64,000 bases of DNA from Cavia porcellus (taxonomy: Eukaryota; Chordata; Mammalia; Rodentia; Caviidae), in NCBI RefSeq assembly GCF_034190915.1, contig NW_026947489.1, forward strand, positions 55,862,001-55,926,000. Reading direction: 5' to 3'. Shown here piece after piece: positions 1-10,966 of the stretch. The translations under genes were made by a program, and so were the position numbers. The notes under the pieces are model-generated. The model was not told the origin of the DNA. It did not search any database and was given only the letters and a program-made list of their open reading frames with translations. The first letter of the stretch is position 1, and each line of letters starts with the position of its first letter.

Positions 1-8
1 TATGTCAC

Positions 9-120
9 TTTTTTTTTTTTTTTTTGGTCTTTTTCCTTTTTATCGGTACCGGGGATCAAACTCACGACTGCCTGCTTGCAAGGCAGGTGCTTATGCCGCT
101 GAGCTAAACCTCCAGCCCCC
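9..120 (-). mobile_element. ID-like tRNA-derived SINE
   Basis: T-tract, GGTCTTTTTCCTTTTTATCG, GGGGATCAAACTCACGACTG, AAGGCAGGTGCTTATGCCGC, CCTCCAGCCCC. Flanked by TATGTCAC at 1-8 and 123-130. Confidence 0.93.
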
Positions 121-707
121 AATATGTCACATTTTTAAAAGCATACAGGATTCAATGCATAGTCTCCTGTGTGCTAGAGCTAACATTTATTTACGCAGAA
201 GCATACAAAGCAACTTCAGCAAAAGGAAAAGGAGGGGAGAGGGAACTAGAGACAAGCTTCCCAGGGTCCTCTCCCAGGGGTGTCTCCCAGGACACATCTT
301 GTTCTTCCAGCAGTGACCTGTAACAACACATACTGGATGCTGTCTACCAGAGCAGACGCTTGGTGCCCATGGTTTTTATTGGTGGCTATCTCTCAGACTC
401 CCTTAGGACAGACCCAGATTCTAGACTCTGAAAGGACACCACTGTTGGGCAAATCATCGAGGCATCAGGAACCACTCCTATCATCTAGGAAAGGTTTTAC
501 ATCAGTGTGGAGATCCATCTGCAGCTAAGGGCAAACCTGCAACAGGCCTCTGGAAAGACAGTCTCAGGCTTGTTTTGAGTTTCCCTTCTCCTGACAACAG
601 TGTCTCCTATTATTAGACACTGTTGATTGTTGAGACATGTGTCTTATACATAAATTAGGTGGGAGAAACTAATGATGGGAGAGTGAATGAGAGGATATAT
701 ATATATA

Positions 708-785
708 TTTTTGGTACTAGGAATTGAACCTAGGGCCTCATGCTTTCCAGGCAGGTGCTGTGCCACTGAGCTACTTCCCCTGCCC
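708..785 (-). mobile_element. ID-like SINE
   Basis: TTTTTGGTACTAGGAATTGA, CTTTCCAGGCAGGTGCTGTG, CACTGAGCTACTTCCCCTGC, preceded by an (AT)n run. Confidence 0.85.
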
Positions 786-1014
786 AGGATTTTACAAATA
801 CCTTTTTGATATATTATTTTTAATTTAACTGATTAAATCCCTTCTTAATGTTTTTTTCTTCTTGAGCAAGAAGCTTCTCTTAACAGTGTCATGTTTATGA
901 AATTTTAATGTACTTTGTAAATTTGTTGTTAGACCAGTATGTTTGTGTTAGAATACTGATGTACTTTTAGAAACCTTAGTTTTATGAGATACATTTGGAT
1001 ATTTATCCATTTTC

Positions 1015-1150
1015 TTTTTCTTTCATAGGGTCTCACTATGTAGTTCAGACTGGGCATTATATAGCCCAGGTTGGCTTTCAACTCGCAGTGATCTTCCTGC
1101 CTCATCCTCCCAAGTGCTGGGATGACAGGCTTGTGCCACCATGCTCAGCT
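1015..1150 (-). mobile_element. B1-type SINE with internal duplication
   Basis: ATAGGGTCTCACTATGTAGT, two related AGTTCAGACTGGGC / AGCCCAGGTTGGC segments, CCCAAGTGCTGGGATGACAG. Confidence 0.85.
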
Positions 1151-1215
1151 GTTATCAATATTTCTTATAAAATCTGAGGCCCATAATGTTTTAGTTTTGG
1201 GGGGGTTGTTTGTTT

Positions 1216-1345
1216 TGTCTTTTTGAGGCAAAATCCCACTATGCAGCTCACTTTGTAGTTCAGGCTGGCCTCAAACTTGCAACGATCCTCCTGCCTCAGC
1301 CACCCAAGTGCTGGGATTACAAGCATGTGCTACCATGCCTGGCTA
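1216..1345 (-). mobile_element. B1-type SINE
   Basis: TTTTTGAGGCAAAATCCCAC, AGGCTGGCCTCAAACTTGC, AAGTGCTGGGATTACAAGC, ACCATGCCTGGCT. Confidence 0.88.
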
Positions 1346-2818
1346 GGCCCATAATGTATTATTTTGTTAGTTCATTTAGAGCTTTGGGAAGAATTACTAT
1401 GCACTAATTAAATGAAAACATAATGAAAGCATACACTTGAGGATAGTATTGATATGATGTAGCACCCTCTTTATGTCTGAATGCCCTGGAATTCACTTTA
1501 CAGGCAATATTATCTCTACCAATATTATCAGAACCCAACAAAAGAAGAAAGGTGATAATGCCCTTCGTAGGGAAAGGCTCATTGATTCCTGATGTTTTAA
1601 ATAAAAATTTCATATAGTTAGTAGCCAGTAGCAGTGACTAGAGAATCTAGAAAAATATAAGTGTGTTAACTATTACTAGGGCCAGACTGCAGACCAGGTA
1701 TGTGTATATGGTCCTTATTTGACTACTGGCCATTTTAATACTGAACTCCCAGTCTTCTAGAACTCTTTTGGAGAAAATATTTACCGAAAAGTTCAAGTGG
1801 AATAGTTACTGAAAGTCCATTTTCTACCTCTTCTACTTCAGAAGACGTGAACTCAAGCCAAGATTCTTGAATAACCCAGTAGGAGAATACACTTCTAAAG
1901 CTTGCAGTCCTGGGGAAAATGTCTTTGGTTACCACCATTCCACATTTATTGGTACTACTGGCCCATGTTTATTTCTGGTCACTTCAGTCCAACAAGGCCA
2001 TCTTGTCCTGAAGAAAATCAATGACCAGCACATATCCTAACTTATGCTAGCTCTAGTTTAACCTATTGTAAACCAGGATCGTGAAACTTAGAGAGTGTAG
2101 CATTTCAAAATAACACATTTCTCTGCTGCTACAGTTCCATACTTACTTCATAAAAAAATTTTTTTAAGAAAATATCTGTATTTTTAACATTGGTAGTTTC
2201 ACATCACAGGTATTTTTAGTGTTTTCTTAAGAAGCCGAATCTCAACATAGTGTGTCTTTTGTTTAAAAGCCCTTTACACAAATCCCAGAATCTTGAATTT
2301 CTGGCCCCTTTTCAGAAAACGTAATCCATATCAGATTAAACTGTACAAAATCAGATTAATCAAATTCATACTTAAAATAACAACCAATGCAGACATGAAA
2401 ATTTTAGATTTTCTTGTGATTAGTCTTTCTACTTTTAATGTTTCTCAAATAGAAAACCTTAGTACTTTCTCAGTTCCTCTTACCTGATCAGTATGTAGTT
2501 TTTCTGGCTTTCTCCAAAGCCTGCTGCTTGTATGATCCCATGATTTTACTTTCACTTCATGCCCTGTAAGTACCCACGTCAGCCTGTGAGGAATACATGT
2601 GCAGTGCCACTGCGGTGACCTGGCAGCAGGTATTGCCACCAACAGCTGACTGCACCAGACCCTGCTGGTCATCTGGTAGCCAAGCCTCCTGCTCCCTGCC
2701 TTCCCTGTCTCAAGGTACTCATGTTACACACTCGCTTAAACTGTCTTACCAGCTTATGGTAGACACCAGTGAATTCTATGCTTTCTATGACAACAGTGGC
2801 GAGAACCCTTTATTCATT

Positions 2819-3830
2819 TATTTATGTTTCAGTCAGATTTTATTGGTACATTTTAGGTATACATAAAGATTACATTCATCATAGGGAATTTATACCTATA
2901 CATAATATAACAAACTTTGTTTCCATTTTTTTTTCCTGCTTTTCTCATTTTTTTGTACTTTTCTTTCCTTTTCCACTCCCCCTGCCTTTGCTCCCCTCCC
3001 CATTTGAGCATTTTCTTCCTATTTCACAATACTTATTATACATTTTGGTCTTTATTTACATGTGTGTCTGATTTATTTCACTTAAGATTATGGTCTCAAG
3101 GTGCATTCATTTATCTAAAGATGTCTCAAACTTATCTTTATGGCACAGTAGTACTCCATTGCATTAAAAAAAAAAAACCTGTGTCTTCTTTATTCATTCA
3201 CCAGTTGATGGGCATTTGGGCTGTTTCCATGACTGGGTTATTACAGACTATGCCACTATAAACATGGGTAGTATGATGCTTTTAATTCTTTTAGGAAGAA
3301 ACCAAAAAGAGGAATAGCTGAGTTGAATGGAACCTCTAGTCCTAAATTTTTGAGGACTCTCCAAACTGATTTCCACAGTAGTTATATCAGTCTACACTCC
3401 CATCAAGAGTGGAGAAGGTTCCTTTTTTCCACATCTCTTCTATCATTTGTTACTGGTTGATTTCTTGATAGCAGCTATTCTTTCTGGAGTGAAGTGGAAT
3501 CTTGTTGTTGTAATTTGCCTCCCTTGAATGATAAGTGATGCTGAACATTTTTTTCATATATTTTCTGTTTTTACTTTTTCATTTGAGAGGTGTGTGTATT
3601 CACCCATTTTTGAATTGAGTCTTTAAATTTGGCGGTGTCTGGGCCAGGGATTTAGCTCAGTGGCTTAAGCACCTGCCTAGCAAATGCAAGGTTGTGAGTC
3701 CAATCCCCAGGTACCAAAAATCAATCAATCAGTCAATATATGGGGGGGGGGGGTCTGATTTTTTTTGAGTTCTTTATATATTCTAGATAGTAATCCTTTG
3801 TCTGAGGAACAGCTAGCAAAAGAACCAGCA
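2819..3830 (-). mobile_element. L1 LINE fragment (3' region), interrupted by an ID-like SINE
   Basis: Antisense L1 landmarks: CACTTAAGATTATGGTCTC, AGTAGTACTCCATTGCATT, CAGTTGATGGGCATTTGGGC, CTATAAACATGGGTAG, CCAAACTGATTTCCACAGTA, and past the SINE, GAGTTCTTTATATATTCTAG. Confidence 0.75.
3641..3735 (+). mobile_element. ID-like SINE nested in L1
   Basis: GGGCCAGGGATTTAGCTCAG, CACCTGCCTAGCAAATGCAA, CAATCCCCAGGTACC, (ATCA)n tail. Confidence 0.88.
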
Positions 3831-3902
3831 CTTTAATAAAATAAATCCTTAATCCTGTTGATCTATTAAATGATTAGAGGAACTGTTGAGACTTTTTGGC
3901 TT

Positions 3903-4062
3903 CCCCATTCACAAAGAAGGAAGCTGAGTGTAGTGACACATGCTGTATTCCTAACTGCTCTAGAGACTGCTGTAGGTTTTGTTGCTATTGTGTTTGAGTC
4001 CAGGATTTCGAGACCAGCTGAGCAGCACAATGAGACTCTGACTCAGAAATTTAAAAAAAGTA
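3903..4062 (+). mobile_element. B1-type SINE, diverged
   Basis: AAGCTGAGTGTAGTGACACA, CAGGATTTCGAGACCAGCTG, GACTCTGACTCAGAAAT. Confidence 0.6.
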
Positions 4063-6066
4063 AAAGGAGATTGGAGAGATAAGGTTAGCTTTTTGAAGTG
4101 TCCCAAGTTTGGCATACAGTATTGATATTTAACAGTGAACTCTAGTAACAACAGCTGTTTACATTTCTAGAGCAATGACTTGTTTAGTTCTTCATAGCTT
4201 TTATGGTTGGCTACTAATATTGTAACTAAAGACTGGAAGGAATTCAAGTGCCTAGAGCTTTTGAATAAATAATGGTGCAGCTATAACAAAGGTGCACCTA
4301 TAAAAGAGACCAGAGAGTCTCTATAAACTGCTATAGAGAAGTCTCCAGAATAAAATGTTTAGAATCAAAGTATAGAATTGTTTATGTAATATGGCACGTT
4401 ATGTTAAGAGGAATAGTATGACTCTGTATGTATTTATGTGTTCACAGAGAAACATGGAAGATTAAAAGAAAAGTCAACCAGAGTGGCTACTTATGTGGGG
4501 AAGGAAATACAGATAGGAACTAGACTTCTCTGAAAATGTCTTATTTTATAGTTTTGACTGTAAAACCCTGTAAACATTTTACATAATTAAGAAAAAATTT
4601 AAAAATCAAACATATTAAACTTACATACAGATTTGTTTCAGATGACCTTAAAACAGTATTTTAATTGCATGTCCCTAAAGAGACATATTCTGGAGGCTAC
4701 AGCAATCCTAAAAAACTTGGAATTTATGTTTTTGTTAATACTGTTAGTATTATCTTGAAACACATATTCAGATTAAGCAAAGATTATATTAATGTCATTA
4801 GACACTAAGGTTTTCAGGGTTAAGAAAGATGCCAATTTAAGATAAAAAAATTTAATTTCAATGCAGTATTTTTCCATATGAAACAAATATTAATAGGGGC
4901 TCATGACACTTTGCTTTTCCTGAGAAGTCTGTATCTTATAGTGTTGTCCACTGACAGGGCCTAGAAGAAGTGGGAACTCATTGACAGTGGCAGCCTTTTT
5001 GCTAAACCCCATTTCACAGCAATCCCTAATTCTGAGCCCAGAGTAGGAAGTGCACAGGTGAGCTTGGGGTGGTTTGTCCTGCTGGAAATGAAGGAAGCTG
5101 GGCATGTGGGGCTGTGTGAGCAGCATGGAAAGCCACCTAAAGGCCAAAGAAAGGACAGCAACACCCTAAGGTGACTCAGTGGACTAAAGCTAAATGACAA
5201 TAGCAACAAAAAGCCAGAAACACTGGAGTCACAGTCGAAGGTTCCTAGAGCACTAATTCATTGTTTAGAAAGCTGAAAAGCAGTTAAGCATGTGTGAAAG
5301 TCATGTTTTCTGATGAATGGAAGTTTATCCTTTGGTTTTCAGGAGCTCCTCTTGCACAACTCATAGCACCTTGCCTTTTTCTGTGTTGTATATGTAAGCA
5401 AAGGTAAGGCTGGGCTGTGCATAGGATGCTTGAGCTTACATGCAGTGCATGTTAGCAATAGGAAAAGCAGCCTGCCGTTTGGGGCTCTCTCCACATCATG
5501 GGAAGTCTCTAGGCCTAATCTTAACCCAGCCTTTTCTGCTCTGATCACACTGTTGGATTTTAACACTTTCTAGCTGATTTAAGAGATGTCGAGCAGAGCA
5601 TAGTTCTGTTCATTTTCTGAAAGTAAAACCATAACCTGTCTGCAAGGCTTTTTTGAGAAATAACTTTGGAGAGCTTGAATTTACTGTCAAGACCTTGCTC
5701 GTGTGTCTGCACTGGCCAGAGAAGGTCATCTAGGCCTGGACAGGAAGAGCAAGCTCTTAGGTGCGTGTGTGTGTATGTGCAGGAAGAGCGTTCAGAGCTG
5801 GCGCTCTTTCCTTTCACAAAGAGTCCCCAAGACCTGAAGAACTAGCAGATTCTGTTTGCACGCTGTCAGAGTTTGGGGAACAGTGACCTGTATGATTTAA
5901 TAAGCAAAGATAACATGATCCCTGGGAAACAGCCCCAGAATTGGGACTCCAAAGCATGCTATTTGAATTGACTTAACTTTGTACTTCTTAAAATATACTT
6001 GTCTTTTACTTAACTCTTTAAAAACCAAAAACTCTTTTGTTAGTCTTGTTTCTTTGCTTTTTTAAA

Positions 6067-6175
6067 ATTTTATTTTATTTTATTTATTTGTTTGTTTATA
6101 GGTATTAGGGATTGAACTTGAGACCTCGAGCTTGCCAGGCAGGCACTTATGCCACTGAGCCAAATCCCTAGCCCC
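6067..6175 (-). mobile_element. ID-like SINE
   Basis: (TTTTA/TTTG)n tail, GGTATTAGGGATTGAACTTG, AGCTTGCCAGGCAGGCACTT, AGCCAAATCCCTAGCCCC. Confidence 0.85.
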
Positions 6176-6360
6176 TCTGGTGTATTTTAAAGCAAATCTT
6201 TGTTAACACGATGTATACCTGTAAACGCTTCCTTATCAGAAATTTATTTAACCTTCATAGGTGTCTCTACTTAAAGGGAAAAAATATTGCCTGCCCCACT
6301 ATTTCATAAGTGGGAGAAAAACATGAAAATATTGTTAACATAAGAGTAAGTACTACCAAC

Positions 6361-6468
6361 TAGGCCTGGCGGCATGTCTATAATCCTAGCATTCAGGGAG
6401 GCTGAGACCGAGGGATCACATGTTCAGCCTGGGCAGCTAAGCAACTTACTTATACCATGTCTTAAAAA
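6361..6468 (+). mobile_element. B1-type SINE, without internal duplication
   Basis: AGGCCTGGCGGCATGTCTAT, CTAGCATTCAGGGAGGCTGA, TGTTCAGCCTGGGCAGC, CATGTCTTAAAAAAG. A degraded ID-like piece (CAATCCCTAGTACTACAAAA) follows at about 6475-6525. Confidence 0.75.
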
Positions 6469-6758
6469 AGGGCGGGATGTTGCTCAGTGCAAAGGCCTTG
6501 GCTTCAATCCCTAGTACTACAAAACACAAAAAACTATCAAATGAAAATTACTGTTGGTTCCAGCTTATTTCACGGTGTCATCTCCAAAATAAAAATTGTG
6601 CCTTGTTTTTAAATGAGCTGACTAAAAATAGAGGCGCAGACCAGGGTTGGTTAGAAACAAGTTTTTGGGTAAAACAGTATTTAACAGGCCAAAATGATTA
6701 TGTTTACCTTCTAATCCAAGTCCCTGAAGGCCATTTCCTCCTCCACTCCCCCATTCAG

Positions 6759-6872
6759 AGCCTGGACCTTCAACGTCAGATATTCTGTCTTGGATCAAGC
6801 AGGAGGAGGAGCCTCAGGTTGGGCCCCCCCAGGAGGCCAAGGAGAGCGAGGTGTACAAAGGCACCTATGTAG
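6759..6872 (+). CDS. ZNF398: ZNF398 penultimate coding exon (IKQE linker module)
   Basis: The acceptor is a pyrimidine-rich tract ending CCATTCAG at 6758 and the donor is GTGAGT at 6873. The exon is 114 nt with phase 1 at both ends. Frame: [19 protein letters not shown] followed by an acidic stretch ending VYKGTYV. It has the same length and phase as ZNF282 exons 6 and 7 and the same [10 protein letters not shown] core, so it is the same duplicated module. IKQE fits the PsiKxE sumoylation consensus. Confidence 0.9.
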   Translation, partial: SLDLQRQIFCLGSSRRRSLRLGPPRRPRRARCTKAPM

Positions 6873-9472
6873 GTGAGTGATGGTTGAAGAGCTGTTCTGC
6901 CCAGACCCAGGCCACACCAGGACAGACCCGAGAATCTGCCTGACACAGGACCTGGAGGCAAGGAAGGGGCAGGAGAAAGAGACGTGATCACTCAAGTTAG
7001 CAATGAAACCAAGAGGCCTTTAAGGTAAACTGTAAGTGACAAAACACATTCTTAAATGCAAAGACAGGTTAAAATGCAGTAGTTGGGGCTGGGGGCATAG
7101 ATCAGTGGTAACATGTGCTTAGCTGTCTAAGGCCCTGGTTTATTCCCTAGACAACATCAACAGAGACAAGCAAATTAAAATTCTTTTTTTTTTTTCAAAT
7201 TAAAATTCTTAAAAGAACTAAGCGCTGATAGGTAGACAAGAAGTTCAAGGCTGGGGAAGATAGAATATCTGCAGGTCACTTAGAAAAGATAGACCAGAAG
7301 TGAGGAGTGGGTTGGGAGGATACCAGTAGACAAAATATCACTAGGGAGGTACAAAGGAAATGTTGAGAGCCTTCAGTTAAAAAAAATGGTGATGGGAGAA
7401 GAATCTTTGTAAGGTATTTAGCACCATCTGCATTTTGACACTTGAATGATAAAAAAGGATCTCAAGGTCATAAGGAACCCAGCTGTTAATACAGCTTAAT
7501 ATAATCTGTTTTTAAAACCTTCTGTGCTCTGAGTTTAGGCTCTGGAAAGTACAGTTTCTGCCCTTCCAGAAGCTTTCCCTGCAGACAGACAGCAACGTTA
7601 GGCATGCCCAGTGACAGGCCAACAGCGAGTAGGGTAGTGTTAATAAAAGAGGGGAGACATGAAGGAACATACATACCTTCTAGTTCAGATACTCAGATGG
7701 GGCATAAAGATGCAGAGACAGCACAAGGGAGGCTCTGTCCTACAGAAGAGAGCACAGCAGGCATGCGGAGCACACCTGTCATTCCAGCACTCAGGAGCCT
7801 CTGACAGGAAGACTGAAAGTCTGAGGCCAGCCTGGGACATTTAGTGAGACCCCATCTCAAAATAAAAAGTATAAAAGGATGGAGCTCATTGCGAAGACTC
7901 TAGATTCAATCCCTAGTACTGGAAGAAAAACCCAAAAACAGAATAAGCAAAGATGTGGAAGTAGAAATGTGTACTTTGTCTTCAGGTAAAGTAGAGACAG
8001 CTGATCCTAATGGAGAATCCAGTAGGACAGAGGAAAACAAGTCAGTACGTGATTTTATCGCAACAGGTGACAGGACAAGCATAAACAAAGCATGATGAAA
8101 GTGAAGCAGGGAGGCTTGAGGCCCAGGCTTTTCTTTCCCAGACAGGGAGCAGCATTAGAGGACAGCCTCAAACTCCCTGATGATCTGCCACAGGGAGGCG
8201 CACATCTCCATCAGTGCTTGGGCTGCAGGGAGTCCTTGCCTGAGCAGTCAGGAGCACAAAGTCTGGGAGAAAGCTCGGCAGGTCCATAGAGAGATAACTC
8301 TTGAGTCCTTTCTTTCAGAGGAGGGCCTCATCATCAAAGCCGAAGGTCTTGCTCCGGCCACCTTGTGCCCCGAGGTACCAGTCACCTTCTCTGCTGCCCC
8401 AGCTGCAGCAGCAAAGGATGTTTTCTCAGATGTGGCATTCAAAAGCCAACAGTCCACACCCATGACACCTTTTGGCCGTGCAGCCTCTGACCTGCCCGAG
8501 GCCTCCGAGGGACAAGTGACATTCACTCAGTTGGGAAGCTACCCACTGCCGCCTCCTGTCGGGGAGCAGATATTCTGCCACCATTGTGGCAAGAGTCTTA
8601 CCCAGGACATGCTGCTGACCCACCAATGTGGCCACACCTCTGAGCACCCTGTTCCCTGTGCCCAGTGCCCTAAGCACTTTCCCACACAGCCAGACCTGGG
8701 CAGCGCCTCCCAGGACCATGCTGGTGAGACACCCCCCACCTGCCCGCACTGCTCCCGGACCTTCGCGCACCCCTCGAGACTCACATATCACCTGCGAGTC
8801 CACAACAGCACGGAGCGCCCTTTCCCTTGTCCTGACTGCCCCAAGCGCTTTGCTGACCAGGCACGGCTCAGCAGCCATAGGCGCACGCACACCAGTGAGC
8901 GGCCCTTCCGCTGCACGCAGTGTGGCCGCAGCTTCAGCCTGAAGCTCAGCTTGCTGCTGCACCAGCGGGGTCATGCGCAGGAGCGCCCCTTTTCCTGCCC
9001 ACAGTGTGGCATCGACTTCAATAGCCACTCAGCCCTCATCCGTCACCAGATGATCCACACAGGCGAGAGACCTTACCCGTGCACAGACTGCAGCAAGAGC
9101 TTCATGCGCAAGGAGCACCTACTCAATCACCGGCGGCTGCACACTGGTGAACGGCCCTTCCCATGCTCTCACTGTGGCAAGAGCTTCATCCGCAAACACC
9201 ACCTCATGAAGCATCAGCGCATACACACCGGCGAGCGGCCCTACCCCTGTGCCAGCTGCGGCTGCAGCTTCCGCTACAAGCAGACGCTCAAGGACCACCT
9301 GCGCTCAGGCCATAATGGTGGTTGTGCGAGTGACAGCAACCCCTTGCTGCCGCCGCCAGAGCCACCTGGACCGTTGCTTCCTGGGCTCGAAGCCTCTGGC
9401 CTTGGTGTCAGCACGGAAGCGCTAGAGACCAATCAGTGGTATGGGGACGGGAGTGGAGGGGGCGTGCTGTAG
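6759..9472 (+). CDS. ZNF398: ZNF398 (partial): KRAB/DUF3669-family C2H2 zinc-finger protein, last two coding exons
   Basis: This is the C-terminal part of a nuclear C2H2 zinc-finger transcription regulator; the 5' exons (DUF3669, KRAB) lie before the window. Two coding exons are visible, 6759-6872 and 8319-9472, joined in phase 1 (G|AG gives Glu). The first carries [10 protein letters not shown], a sumoylation-type motif. The second begins EGLIIKAEGL, has a linker with TPFGRAASDLPEASEGQVTF, then two degenerate fingers and seven canonical CX2CX12HX3-4H fingers (8741-9312) with TGERP-type linkers. It ends WYGDGSGGGVL-stop. The order upstream of ZNF282 matches the human 7q36 cluster, and the text matches ZNF398 as I remember it. 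The preceding linker and KRAB exons were not found in 1-6758. In the family these proteins bind GC-rich DNA through the finger array; the target is not readable from the sequence. Confidence 0.93.
7085..7150 (+). mobile_element. ID-like SINE, diverged
   Basis: GGGGCTGGGGGCATAGATCA, GTGCTTAGCTGTCTAAGGCC, GTTTATTCCCTAG. The body is recognisable; the tail is not. Confidence 0.6.
7763..7872 (+). mobile_element. B1-type SINE
   Basis: ATGCGGAGCACACCTGTCAT, AGCACTCAGGAGCCTCTGAC, AGGCCAGCCTGGGACATTTA, GAGACCCCATCTCAAAAT. An ID-like tail piece (GATTCAATCCCTAGTACTGG) follows near 7910. Confidence 0.8.
8319..9472 (+). CDS. ZNF398: ZNF398 last coding exon (all zinc fingers)
   Basis: The acceptor TTTCTTTCAG ends at 8318 and the stop TAG is 9470-9472. 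The frame is open well upstream of the acceptor (from 8180), but that part is intron. Two atypical fingers come first: CHHCGKSLTQDMLLTHQCGH, one residue short in the loop, and CAQCPKHFPTQ..., which has lost normal His spacing. Seven intact fingers follow: CPHCSRTF, CPDCPKRF, CTQCGRSF, CPQCGIDF, CTDCSKSF, CSHCGKSF and CASCGCSF. The last finger ends HLRSGH with four residues between the histidines. A Pro-rich tail then leads to the stop. Confidence 0.95.
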
Positions 9473-10713
9473 CTTCTGCCTTGCGCTCACCTGCTCTGTA
9501 CAGCAGGCTCTTAGCAAGCAGAAAGTCCAGGAGCAAGCCAGGGGCCCTCCACCCGCAGTAATTATTCTCCTGTGCGTCAAGGAATTCAAAGTTCTCCCCA
9601 GCTACTACTGTGTTTAGAACTTCACAGCTGCGCACCAGAACCGTATCTTGAAATCCAGAAAACCCAGAAAAGAAACCCAGCATCCCCATCTTTCCAAACA
9701 TACTACAAAAGCAGAAATTAGAAGGCTGTTGCAGAGGGTGGGAAGCCAGGTTTGCCCTATGGCTGGCTTGTCGCAGGGTGGGTCTGGGTGAGATTCACAT
9801 TGTCTCGGTAGAGACAGGTGTACTGGAAGAGCCTCACAGCTTGAAGCCCAACTTGACTCAGGCAAATGTTGAAGGCCTTTCACTGGTTTGATAGGTGATT
9901 GTTAGGAAAAATGTCCTGTAGCCACTGCTTACCTTGCTGCCTCCTGGAAAAGCTCTCTCCACACCCTTCCGTAGCTGTCCATCTGACCCTATACCATATG
10001 AACTCCAGACTGCCTTCCTGGGGGTTCTAGATTGTCTTTTCATGCATTTTGTTTAATATTGGGTGAACAAATCTGATTTTAGTAGCTTATTTAAGAGGGC
10101 AGGTTTTAACTTTCACTGAATTGATCCTAGCATTCAGGCTCTTGTACTGGCATTTACTGCCAGAAATCTTTGTAAACGTCCCAGTTAGGAAACTGGGAGC
10201 CAGATCCCCAAGAAATAGCTAGTTAGAACAATAACAGAACAGCCTGAAAACTGTGCCTGACCTGTGTTTCCAGGCACTTATATGTCCCTTTTTCTGGGCT
10301 AGTAAGCTGAATTTTCAGTTTTTGATGTCTGCTTTTTTTGACAGTTACCAGCAGCAGAGATCACAGTGCCCTTCACAAGTACAGAGGAGTTCCAGGAAGT
10401 GCCCCTGGGTTCACATTTCCTCAGTAGAGCTGTTGCACTGTTGTGTTCTCAAGCCAGTCTGTTCCTCTCAATTGGCCTGCCCTGTGGGTACCGCCTACAT
10501 CCCCAAGAGCCAACTCCCATGTGTAGATAAAGATAGCCTTTTGTGCCTGTTACGCTTTTTGGTACCATGGCCACTGTGTGTTCTTTTCTTGGGGTCACTC
10601 AGCTCCTGGGAGCATTTCAGTCTGGTTCTACTCCTAATTGTTGTTAGAGCCTGATACAAGTACCCTTCCCTTTACAGGGCTCGAATTTTCATCAGCAAAA
10701 TGAGACTGAGCTG

Positions 10714-10820
10714 AACCTGGTGGTATATACCTGTAAGCCCAGCACTAGGGAGGCTGAGGCAGGAGGATCACTGTGAGTTGCAAGGCCAGCCCAAATTACA
10801 GAGAGACTCCATTTCAAAAA
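10714..10820 (+). mobile_element. B1-type SINE in the predicted ZNF398 3' UTR
   Basis: AACCTGGTGGTATATACCTG, AGGGAGGCTGAGGCAGGAGG, AGAGACTCCATTTCAAAAAG. Confidence 0.85.
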
Positions 10821-10960
10821 GCGAATAGATACCCCTCCCACCTCAATCTTCATAGGGCAGGAGGGAGGGTTGAATCTCTGTAAATTAAAAAAAAGTGTTG
10901 TGATACATTCCTTCTGCCAAAATCCTGTCTCTGCTTTTGGCTTTCATCCAAGTGAAGCCA

Positions 10961-10966
10961 AATAAA
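10961..10966 (+). terminator. Candidate polyadenylation signal of ZNF398
   Basis: Canonical AATAAA, about 1.5 kb after the stop codon. A T/G-rich downstream element (TTTAATTTGTTGTTTTGC region) starts about 50 bases later, as expected for a cleavage site. Confidence 0.5.

Larger units (their letters stand above)
1..6758 (+). other. ZNF398 intron
   Basis: Non-coding sequence before the ZNF398 linker exon. It contains ID-like, B1-type and L1 elements. No KRAB or other family exon was recognised here, so those exons must lie before the window. The stretches 1350-2800 and 4080-6060 show nothing that I can name. Confidence 0.7.
6873..8318 (+). other. ZNF398 last intron
   Basis: About 1.4 kb with a diverged ID-like element (7085-7150) and a B1-type element (7763-7872). 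Nothing else recognised. Confidence 0.85.

Noticed and set aside
8180..8318. Extension of the ZNF398 last exon to an ATG at 8180
   Set aside because: The frame is open, but the strong acceptor at 8318 and phase-matched joining to the 6759-6872 exon give the known ZNF398 sequence; the upstream part is intron.
8426..9028. 200-codon minus-strand frame opposite the ZNF398 zinc fingers
   Set aside because: Shadow of the finger-coding strand; repeated fingers commonly give open antisense frames. The same applies to 38860-39475 (minus), 39096-39809 (other + frames), 53904-54275 (minus) and 56258-57187 (minus).
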